Of a stretch of DNA of 22,705 bases, positions 14,520 through 20,717 are shown in pieces (the first letter of the stretch is position 1; each line of letters opens with the position of its first letter). The DNA lies in the NCBI GenBank assembly GCA_002085465.1, contig NBML01000051.1, positions 1 through 22,705 on the forward strand. Reading direction: 5' to 3'. This DNA is from Desulfobacteraceae bacterium 4572_89 (GTDB lineage: Bacteria; Desulfobacterota; Desulfobacteria; Desulfobacterales; Desulfobacteraceae). The position numbers and the translations under genes were made by a program. Below the pieces are notes generated by a model. The model was not told the origin of the DNA. It saw only the letters and a list, made by a program, of their open reading frames with translations, and did no database searches.

Positions 14520-15503
14520 TCAGATTTCCGATACAGCCTTTATCGCATAGCCAGGGTTAAGGAATGAATCCAGGTCGATTGTCCGGGGCATCACACCCAT
14601 GGTCCCTGTCATATAGTTTTGAATTATATCAAGTTTTTCCCTGTCAGGTATTAGCATTTTTGGATTAAAGTTTACATTATTGTTAAAAAGTGACTGCCTC
14701 ACTATATCCCTGTCCTGGTCAAGAAAATTTTCTGCCCAATCAAGCCTCTTTTCATTTGTTTGGTTATCAAGGATCATATCATTAAGTTGTTTTGCAGATT
14801 GAAAAAAATGACGGACCAGTTTTTCCAGAAGATTTCCATGGGATTCTGCAAAATCATTTTGTACCACAAGTCCGCAACAGGGGTGGTCCTTCCACAGACT
14901 GTCAGAGGTGCAGAGCCTTTCTCCAATTCCCATGGCAATGGCTTGGCTGCCATAGGGTTCTGCAACCATAAAGCCTCCTATGTCACTGTCTTCATCATTT
15001 TCAAGCATTTCAGGCATGAGGACAGGGCTTGTTGACTCTGTCCGCGCCAGGCTGTTTGCAATATCTGAATCCCCTGCATTGGAGGAATCTAATTCCAGGT
15101 TTGCGGCTGCCAGAAGCTTATGGAGCAGCATGTGCTGCACAGACAATTCATGGGGTATCAAAAGGGTTTTTCCTTTTAAATCTGAAATGTTTTTCAGGGG
15201 ATTTTTTTTGTTTTTTACTATCAAACTGCCGGACCTGTGGACAAACATTAAAAAAGAGATATCAAGACCAGAGGCAAACAAATCCATGGCCAGGGGGGAA
15301 CTTATAAAAGCACCGTGGAGATTGCCCTGCTTCAGGCCGTCACTGATCTGTTCCCATGAATTCATGGGAATGTTTTCAAGGGTTGAGTCCCCTAATCCAT
15401 GGTCTTCATGATAATCGCTATTACACCGGAAAACAGAATAACCCAGGACCAGGTGATCCACAATTTTTAAATGTCCTATGCGAATATTCAGATTTTCCCC
15501 CAT
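14520..15503 (-). CDS. Cytoplasmic NrtA-like substrate-binding protein
   Basis: This 327-residue protein has a type-2 periplasmic-binding fold but no signal peptide or membrane segment, beginning directly with NIRIGHLKIVDHLVLGYSVF. It parallels the SBP half of the REC fusion along its length: FISSPLAMDLFASGLDISF, PHELSVQHMLLHKLL, GGFMVAEPYGSQAIA, KDHPCCGLVV (H207, C209, C210) and a shared C-terminal stretch ending IDLDSFLNPGYAIKA. An acidic insertion (NDEDSDIGG, near 169-177) is also in the fusion as ENEDVAG. The ATG at 15503 has only a weak AGAGA site. It ends 2 nt before the ATPase start. The likely role is an intracellular ligand sensor acting on the transporter or signalling proteins; this is inferred. 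Confidence 0.85.
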   Translation of the reverse strand: MGENLNIRIGHLKIVDHLVLGYSVFRCNSDYHEDHGLGDSTLENIPMNSWEQISDGLKQGNLHGAFISSPLAMDLFASGLDISFLMFVHRSGSLIVKNKKNPLKNISDLKGKTLLIPHELSVQHMLLHKLLAAANLELDSSNAGDSDIANSLARTESTSPVLMPEMLENDEDSDIGGFMVAEPYGSQAIAMGIGERLCTSDSLWKDHPCCGLVVQNDFAESHGNLLEKLVRHFFQSAKQLNDMILDNQTNEKRLDWAENFLDQDRDIVRQSLFNNNVNFNPKMLIPDREKLDIIQNYMTGTMGVMPRTIDLDSFLNPGYAIKAVSEI

Positions 15504-15519
15504 AAATATTTCTCTGATC

Positions 15520-15822
15520 TTATTCTTTTGAATTTATTTTTTCAGTCAGCTTGTCAATGCGCTGGTTCAGGGTTTTGATATCAGACCGTGTCGGCAGATC
15601 CAGTTTGACCAGTATTTTTTCAATGGCAGTTTCTATTCTTTTGTCAAGGCCTGATTTGGCATCCTCATATTTTTGCTGGCATTCATTGAGAAATTCCTTT
15701 GCTTCCCCCTGGCTCATCTTGGAGTGTTCGGCAAACTCCTTTGCCAGTTCCTCAATTTCGCTTTTGGATTTCAAGGCCAGCCCCACACCGGTTAGAAGTG
15801 TTTTTTTAAGATAATCAAGCAT
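15520..15822 (-). CDS. Phasin-like coiled-coil protein (PhaF/COG3937-like)
   Basis: The 100-residue protein is predicted all-helical with a coiled-coil C terminus. The segment KILVKLDLPTRSDIKTLNQR followed by a leucine-heptad ending fits the phasin / PHA-regulator-like family (KLDxPTRxDIxxL). The N terminus starts MLDYLKKTLLTGVGLALKSK. GGGAGG lies 4 nt before the ATG at 15822. Members coat polyhydroxyalkanoate granules or act as small structural proteins; a PHA link is not shown by any gene here. It is the first gene of the minus-strand operon, 16 nt upstream of the cytoplasmic SBP gene. A TATACT -10-like hexamer lies just upstream, next to repeat copy B. Confidence 0.8.
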   Translation of the reverse strand: MLDYLKKTLLTGVGLALKSKSEIEELAKEFAEHSKMSQGEAKEFLNECQQKYEDAKSGLDKRIETAIEKILVKLDLPTRSDIKTLNQRIDKLTEKINSKE

Positions 15823-15854
15823 GTGTCCTCCCGGATAATTTTTTATTTTAAAGT

Positions 15855-15923
15855 ATAGGAATTTGCATTTAGCTGTTAGCCATTAGGCTTTAGCTAACTG
15901 CCAACAGCTAATGGCTAAAAGCT
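15855..15923. repeat. Dispersed palindromic repeat, copy B
   Basis: This 69-nt element matches 9252-9314 and carries an extra TGTTAGC, so that TTAGC is directly repeated. The core has a perfect 11-bp inverted pair TTAGCCATTAG / CTAATGGCTAA, plus AGCTGTT / AACAGCT. It lies upstream of the phasin-like gene and downstream of the acyl-CoA dehydrogenase gene. Confidence 0.8.
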
Positions 15924-15937
15924 CGCGCGATAGCGCG
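15924..15937. other. GC-rich hairpin next to repeat copy B
   Basis: CGCGC (15924-15928) and GCGCG (15933-15937) flank a GATA loop. It is the only strongly GC-rich spot in an AT-rich intergenic stretch and directly follows the repeat. It may stabilise the repeat cruciform or help end transcription; there is no T-run. Confidence 0.45.
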
Positions 15938-15957
15938 CTAAGTTCATCCCCGGTTTT

Positions 15958-16000
15958 ATTTAGAATCAGGTTCTATTTAGAACCAGGTTCATTTAGAACC
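15958..16000. repeat. 16-nt tandem repeat with internal dyad at the dehydrogenase 3' end
   Basis: ATTTAGAATCAGGTTCT (15958-15974), ATTTAGAACCAGGTTC (15975-15990) and a partial ATTTAGAACC (15991-16000) are in tandem. The middle unit contains the perfect dyad GAACC-A-GGTTC. The last units overlap the final codons and stop of the acyl-CoA dehydrogenase gene (stop at 15991-15989). Confidence 0.7.
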
Positions 16001-17836
16001 GAAGGAGACATCCATAATATCCTCTATACAGGTGTCACCCTCCAGGATGGCATCCATCTTACCATAGGTCTGGGGAAGAAGGATATTAATAAAAAATTTT
16101 GCTGACTGCATCTGACCTGCATAAAAGGCTGCATCCTTGTTTTTTAAGGCTTTCTTGGCAACAGCATCCCTGTCAAGACTGCCTGCTTTCTTTGCAAGCT
16201 TGGGGGCAGCAATGCTTGCCCTCCACAAATGCATCCAGGCAAAGGTTATATCCCCTGTGATTTCAAGGAAGGGATGTGCAAAACCATAGGCATTGAGAAC
16301 CTGGTCTGATCTAGACCTCTGGCCAATTATTTTAGAAAGTTCTGTAAAACGTGAAAGTCCATGGGAAACTTTATCAGCAAGCTCTTTAACTCCTTCTACC
16401 TCCCTGGCATCATGGATGGTTTTTTTAATTTGGTCAAGGAAGTATTCAAAGGATTTCCCCTGGTTCATGGAAAGTTTTCGGCCCAGAAGATCCATGGCCT
16501 GGATTCCGTTGGTGCCTTCGTAGATCATGAAAATTCTGGAGTCTCTCATGAGCTGCTCCACTGGAAATTCCCGGATATATCCATACCCCCCGTAGACCTG
16601 AACCCCGTGGGAGCAGACTTCCAGGGACTTGTCCGTGACATAGCCCTTGACAATGGGGGTTAAAACTTCAATGAGTGCGGCCGTGTTTTTTTTCAGGGTT
16701 TCATCATCCGTGGTATGGACAATGTCGGAACATTTACCATAATAATAGATCAATGAGCGCATACCCTCGGTATAGGCTTTCATATTCAGTAGCTGGCGTT
16801 TTACATCCGGGTGCTGAATAATGGGAACACTTTTAGCGGTTCTGTCTTTTCCTGCGGTCAGGTGTCTTCCCTGTATCCGGGTCCTGGCATATTCCAGGGC
16901 ATACATATAGGAAGCAGATGCAACGGCAAATCCCTGCATACCAACAAAGGCCCGGGCTTCATTCATCATCTGGAACATTTCAGGTATGCCTCTGTTTTCT
17001 TCTCCCAGCAGGGTGCCGATGCATTCGCCTTTTTCACCCAGAGAGAGGGAGGCAGTTGCATTGCCGTGGATGCCCATTTTCTTTTCCAGTCCTGTGCAGA
17101 TCACATTGTTGAATTCTCCCAGACTCCCATCTTCATTGACCCGGTATTTGGGGGCCAGGAAAAGGGAAATCCCCCTGGTACCTGCAGGTGCGCCTTCAAT
17201 CCTGGCAAGGACAGGGTGGATGATATTTTCACACAGATCATGTTCTCCTGCAGATATAAAAATTTTAGACCCCTGGATGGCATAGGTTCCATCCTCTTTT
17301 TTAACAGCAACGGTGGTGAGGGTACCCAGATCCGATCCAGCATCAGATTCCGTCAAAAGCATGGTGCCGCCCCATTCACCGGCAAACATTTTTTTCATAT
17401 AAAGTTTTTTCTGGGTTTTGTTTCCAAAGGCCTCAACCAGTTTGGCAGCTCCGTGGGTCATGCCGTAATAGAGCATAAAGGCCGAGTTTGCGCCAATCAT
17501 ATATTCAAGGGCAGCACATCCCACGGTTCTGGGCATTCCCTGGCCCCCCACCTCGGGATCATCGCACATGGCCAGCCATTCTCCCTCACAATATAGTTTC
17601 CAGGCACGCTGAAAAGACTCTGGTACAGTGACTTTGCCATCTTCAAGGATACATCCGATTTCATCCCCGTCTTTGAACGTGGGTAAAATCTCTTTAATGG
17701 AAAGGTTTCTGGCCTCAGAAACAATCAGGTCCACTGTTTTTTTGTTAAACTCTTCAAATAGCTCATGGTCGACCATTCCAATTTGTTCATGCAATACAAA
17801 GTCCACATCTCTTCTGTCTGCGATAAGCTGTGCCAT
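15989..17836 (-). CDS. Acyl-CoA dehydrogenase family protein (long form)
   Basis: This 615-residue flavoprotein oxidises an acyl-CoA to the enoyl-CoA, passing electrons to ETF. The N-terminal helical region is followed by the ACAD middle domain (MLLTESDAGSDLGTLTTVAV and KIFISAGEHDL) and the C-terminal helical domain; the glutamate in MIYEGTNGIQAMDLLGRKL is at the usual catalytic-base position. A C-terminal extension of over 100 residues places it with the roughly 600-residue group that includes DmdC-like and other anaerobic enzymes, not the 380-residue short forms. AAGGGGA lies 8 nt before the ATG at 17836. The chain length of the substrate cannot be read from the sequence. It is probably transcribed alone. 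Confidence 0.93.
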   Translation of the reverse strand: MAQLIADRRDVDFVLHEQIGMVDHELFEEFNKKTVDLIVSEARNLSIKEILPTFKDGDEIGCILEDGKVTVPESFQRAWKLYCEGEWLAMCDDPEVGGQGMPRTVGCAALEYMIGANSAFMLYYGMTHGAAKLVEAFGNKTQKKLYMKKMFAGEWGGTMLLTESDAGSDLGTLTTVAVKKEDGTYAIQGSKIFISAGEHDLCENIIHPVLARIEGAPAGTRGISLFLAPKYRVNEDGSLGEFNNVICTGLEKKMGIHGNATASLSLGEKGECIGTLLGEENRGIPEMFQMMNEARAFVGMQGFAVASASYMYALEYARTRIQGRHLTAGKDRTAKSVPIIQHPDVKRQLLNMKAYTEGMRSLIYYYGKCSDIVHTTDDETLKKNTAALIEVLTPIVKGYVTDKSLEVCSHGVQVYGGYGYIREFPVEQLMRDSRIFMIYEGTNGIQAMDLLGRKLSMNQGKSFEYFLDQIKKTIHDAREVEGVKELADKVSHGLSRFTELSKIIGQRSRSDQVLNAYGFAHPFLEITGDITFAWMHLWRASIAAPKLAKKAGSLDRDAVAKKALKNKDAAFYAGQMQSAKFFINILLPQTYGKMDAILEGDTCIEDIMDVSFGSK

Positions 17837-18146
17837 TTATTAAATCCCCTTTTACATAAATGTTTATTGTCTATATCAGGATTTGTGCAAGTATTTTCCT
17901 AAGCAAAATAAGCCGGGATGTCAATATGTGAATCAAAAAAGTTTGGTAATTTTAAACTGTTTTTAAAATGAGTAACAAAAGGCGATTTACAAAAAAAAAT
18001 AAACCCGGAATAAAATATTGAAGCCCAACTGCCTATAATTTGCGGAAAATCAAAAAAAATATTGATTTCTGTGGAGATTCATATGATTCTATGAAAACAT
18101 ATTTTGTTTGGCAGGCTCTAATTTTTTGTTGTTCCACAGGAGAAGT
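17837..18146. other. Intergenic region between divergent genes, no confident element
   Basis: This 310-nt AT-rich gap separates the divergent acyl-CoA dehydrogenase and MBL-fold genes, so it must carry both promoters. I find only weak candidates: TTGCAC-like on the minus strand near 17885, and TTGATT (18062-18067) with TATGAT (18082-18087) only 14 nt apart on the plus strand. No gene, RNA or repeat is evident. Confidence 0.6.
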
Positions 18147-19022
18147 ATGTATATTAAATGTTGGGGTTCCAGGGGATCTATACCTGTATCAGGGAAGGAA
18201 TATATAAAGTATGGTGGAGATACCACCTGCATTGAAGTTATAGCGAAGACAGGAGAAATCGTTATAATTGATGCCGGCACCGGGATCAGGCGGCTGGGCA
18301 GGTCTTTGCTGGAAAGAAAAAAATCAGAGTATTATCTGCTTTTGACTCATACCCACTGGGATCACATTATGGGCATTGCATTTTTTAAACCCCTGCTTTA
18401 CAGTAATACACGGGTTTTTGTTCAGGACCGTAAATTTGCCGGTATTAATACAAAAGGCGTGTTCAATGAAGTTCTTAAACCTCCTTTTTTCCCTGTTCCT
18501 CTCAAGGATTTCAGGGCTGATATTCTCTTTGATGACTCTTTAAATAATAGTTTTCAAATCGGTTCCTTAAGTATTGATATGATTCCCACAAGTCATTCCC
18601 AGGGATCCATGGGATATAAATTCACAGAAGATGACAAGAGTTTTGTGTTTTTAACTGACAATGAACTTGGGTTTGCCCATCCCCAGAGCAAAAAGCTGGA
18701 AGAGTATATAAAATTTGTGGAAAATGCCTCTCTATTGTTTCATGATGCAGAGTATACCATTGAAGAATATGGCTGCAGGACAGGGTGGGGGCATTCCTCC
18801 ATACCAGATGTGCTGGATCTTGCTTTAAAAGCCCGGGTTAAAAAACTGGGCTTGATCCATTTAAACCAGGACCGGACAGATGACCAGATGGATGAAATTG
18901 TAAAAGATAGCAGGCTTTTTTTTGAAAAGAAAATCCAGTCAAAAGATAAAATCCAGGCAGATCAAAAAAACAGCTCAATTGATTGTTTTGCCGTGTCCTA
19001 TGATTTTGAAATCGTTCTTTGA
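18147..19022 (+). CDS. MBL-fold metallohydrolase (RNase Z/PhnP-like group)
   Basis: This 291-residue protein has the beta-lactamase-fold metal site: HTHWDH (H68, H70, D72, H73), a histidine in TSHSQGSMGYKF, the aspartates in FLTDNELG and LFHDAEYT, and a final histidine in GWGHSS. The opening MYIKCWGSRGSIPVSG is common in bacterial MBL proteins related to class II phosphodiesterases and PhnP, so a phosphodiesterase-type activity is likely but not specified. The ATG at 18147 is chosen because AGGAG lies 4 nt upstream; a longer TTG frame from 18108 lacks a ribosome site. The AmpG-like gene follows 42 nt later on the same strand. Confidence 0.9.
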   Translation: MYIKCWGSRGSIPVSGKEYIKYGGDTTCIEVIAKTGEIVIIDAGTGIRRLGRSLLERKKSEYYLLLTHTHWDHIMGIAFFKPLLYSNTRVFVQDRKFAGINTKGVFNEVLKPPFFPVPLKDFRADILFDDSLNNSFQIGSLSIDMIPTSHSQGSMGYKFTEDDKSFVFLTDNELGFAHPQSKKLEEYIKFVENASLLFHDAEYTIEEYGCRTGWGHSSIPDVLDLALKARVKKLGLIHLNQDRTDDQMDEIVKDSRLFFEKKIQSKDKIQADQKNSSIDCFAVSYDFEIVL

Positions 19023-19064
19023 TTTTTCCATCACCTTTGTCATTTTTTCAGGATCTTCCAGGCC

Positions 19065-20390
19065 ATGAATAAGCAAGGCCCCTCTTTTACTCAGATTCTT
19101 AAAACCATGCTGTCCTGGAAAATGCTGGTCATGCTGTTTTTCGGCTTTTCTTCAGGCTTTCCCTTTTATATTATCAAGGATGTTTTAAAACTATGGATGA
19201 CAGAGTCCAATGTGGATCTTGCCACCATTGGCATGTTTTCTGCTCTGGGCCTGCCCTATACACTTAAATTTGTATGGTCGCCCTTGATGGACGGGTATGT
19301 GCCTGGTTTCCTGGGCCGGCGAAGGGGATGGATACTCATTGCCCAGCTGGGACTTTTAATCAGTATTGCCCTTATGGGACAATTTGATCCTGGAAAATCT
19401 CTTTTCTGGATCATGATCATGGGTTTGTGTATCAATTTTTTCGGGGCAAGTCAGGACATTGCCCTGGATGCCTTTCGCAGGGAATACCTGACAACCGATG
19501 AACTGGGATTTGGTACCGGGGTCTGGATGAATGCCTGGCGCCTGGGTATGTATGTTTCAGTGGGGCTTTCCCTGCTTACTGAATGGGGTTTTTCATGGGC
19601 AAGTATCCATATCCTCCTGGCCTTGATGATGGGGATTGGTATAATCACCTGCCTTCTGGTTTCCGAACCTGTTGTCGCGGAAACCCCTCCGGTTTCTTTG
19701 AAGGAAGCCATTGTGGAACCCTTTATGGAATTTTTTAAACGCCATGGAGCTCTTTTGGTTCTGCTTTTTATCCTTTTGTATAAAATAGGGGACAACATGG
19801 CCGGTGCCATGACCATCCCCTTTATCCTTAAAATGGGATTTTCAAAAACAGAATACTTTGTCATTGTAAAGGGAATCGGCATGTTTGGTCTTTTTGGAGG
19901 GGTACTTATAGGGGGCTCTATAATGATTCGGCTGGGCATTGCAAAATCTTTGTGGGTATTTGGTATTCTACAGGCTGTATCAACAGCGTTTTTTGCCGTT
20001 TTGGTCATGATCGATAGAAATTCTCTTTTGTGGCTGGATTTTCGTCAGGTAATTTTAGGAAGTGTTGTGGGCTTTGAATTCTTTGCCACAGGACTGGGAC
20101 AGGCTGCCTATGCTACCTATATGGCTGTTCAGACCAATAAACGGTTTACAGCCACCCAATATGCCCTTTTAACAAGCCTCATGGCTGTCCCCAGCGTGTT
20201 TGCCGCTTCCATTACCGGCTTTATGGCAAAATATCTTGGGTGGGAAATTTTTTATTTGACCTGTGCCCTGATTGCTCTGCCTGGAATGTTTCTACTAGTA
20301 AAAATTGCTCCCTGGAATGCCAGTAACGAGGCTCTTGAAGCAGGTGGGAATCTCCAGAAAAAAATCAAAAAAAATGATGAGAACCAATAA
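19065..20390 (+). CDS. AmpG-like MFS permease
   Basis: The 441-residue protein has about 12-14 hydrophobic segments and the AmpG/PAT-type opening: FFGFSSGFPFYIIKDVLKLW, then ALGLPYTLKFVWSPLMDGY and LGRRRGWILIAQ, with GASQDIALDAFRREYL in the next loop. In Enterobacteria AmpG imports GlcNAc-anhydromuropeptides for cell-wall recycling; the acetyl-CoA-transporter-like branch is an alternative. The C-terminal tail is short, charged and Lys-rich (KKIKKNDENQ). The ribosome site before the ATG is weak (CCAGG). It lies 42 nt after the MBL-fold gene, so the two may be cotranscribed, and an AT-rich terminator-like hairpin follows it. Confidence 0.88.
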   Translation: MNKQGPSFTQILKTMLSWKMLVMLFFGFSSGFPFYIIKDVLKLWMTESNVDLATIGMFSALGLPYTLKFVWSPLMDGYVPGFLGRRRGWILIAQLGLLISIALMGQFDPGKSLFWIMIMGLCINFFGASQDIALDAFRREYLTTDELGFGTGVWMNAWRLGMYVSVGLSLLTEWGFSWASIHILLALMMGIGIITCLLVSEPVVAETPPVSLKEAIVEPFMEFFKRHGALLVLLFILLYKIGDNMAGAMTIPFILKMGFSKTEYFVIVKGIGMFGLFGGVLIGGSIMIRLGIAKSLWVFGILQAVSTAFFAVLVMIDRNSLLWLDFRQVILGSVVGFEFFATGLGQAAYATYMAVQTNKRFTATQYALLTSLMAVPSVFAASITGFMAKYLGWEIFYLTCALIALPGMFLLVKIAPWNASNEALEAGGNLQKKIKKNDENQ

Positions 20391-20410
20391 AAAATGCTCA
20401 CTATTTTTTC

Positions 20411-20439
20411 TGAATAAAATTATTCATAAAATTTTTTTT
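20411..20439 (+). terminator. AT-rich terminator-like hairpin after the AmpG-like gene
   Basis: TGAATA (20411-20416) and TATTCA (20421-20426) form a perfect 6-bp stem around AAAT, followed by a T8 run at 20432-20439. The stem is A/T-rich and weak, but the position 20 nt after the stop is right. Confidence 0.4.
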
Positions 20440-20587
20440 AAAAGAATAATGAATATCCATGCTTATACGCGAAATAAATAATTCTTGACAAAGAAATACC
20501 ATTTTTTTACTTAAAGGTGGGTTCTAATAACGGTTATTTTATAAATAGTTTAGTTTATCAGATCGCTTTTCATGGATAGAAAGAGGT

Positions 20588-20621
20588 GCCAGACAGCCTA
20601 TTTTTTTGTCATGGCTTTTTT
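20588..20621 (+). terminator. Attenuator-like hairpin with T6 in the hdrA leader
   Basis: GCC-A-GACA (20588-20595) pairs with TGTC-AT-GGC (20607-20615), followed by TTTTTT (20616-20621). A competing outer stem AAAGAGG (20580-20586) / CCTCTTT (20632-20638) encloses it, and CTGGTAA / TTACCGG (20641-20662) forms a third hairpin just after. The layout suggests conditional termination before the selenoprotein gene. Confidence 0.35.
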
Positions 20622-20717
20622 GGCGGCGGAGCCTCTTTTTCTGGTAATCCTTTTGTTACCGGTCAGGAAATAGCTTAAAATAATGAGGCTATAATAAACG
20701 GTTAGGAGGTTTTGACT

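Larger units (their letters stand above)
20391..20717 (+). promoter_or_regulatory. 327-nt leader region upstream of the selenoprotein gene
   Basis: No gene is present. After the terminator-like hairpin there is a perfect -35 hexamer TTGACA (20485-20490) without a good -10 (TACTTA at 17 nt), a dyad AATAAC-G-GTTATT (20526-20538) that could be an operator, several hairpins at 20578-20662, and a TATAAT (20690-20695) without a matching -35. The ribosome site AGGAGG is at 20704-20709. Confidence 0.4.

Noticed and set aside
16811..17596. Long open frame antisense to the acyl-CoA dehydrogenase
   Set aside because: It has no ribosome site and no recognisable domain, and it lies wholly inside a well-supported gene on the other strand.
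20690..20695. TATAAT as the -10 of the hdrA promoter
   Set aside because: No -35-like hexamer lies 16-18 nt upstream, and transcription from it would start almost at the ribosome site.
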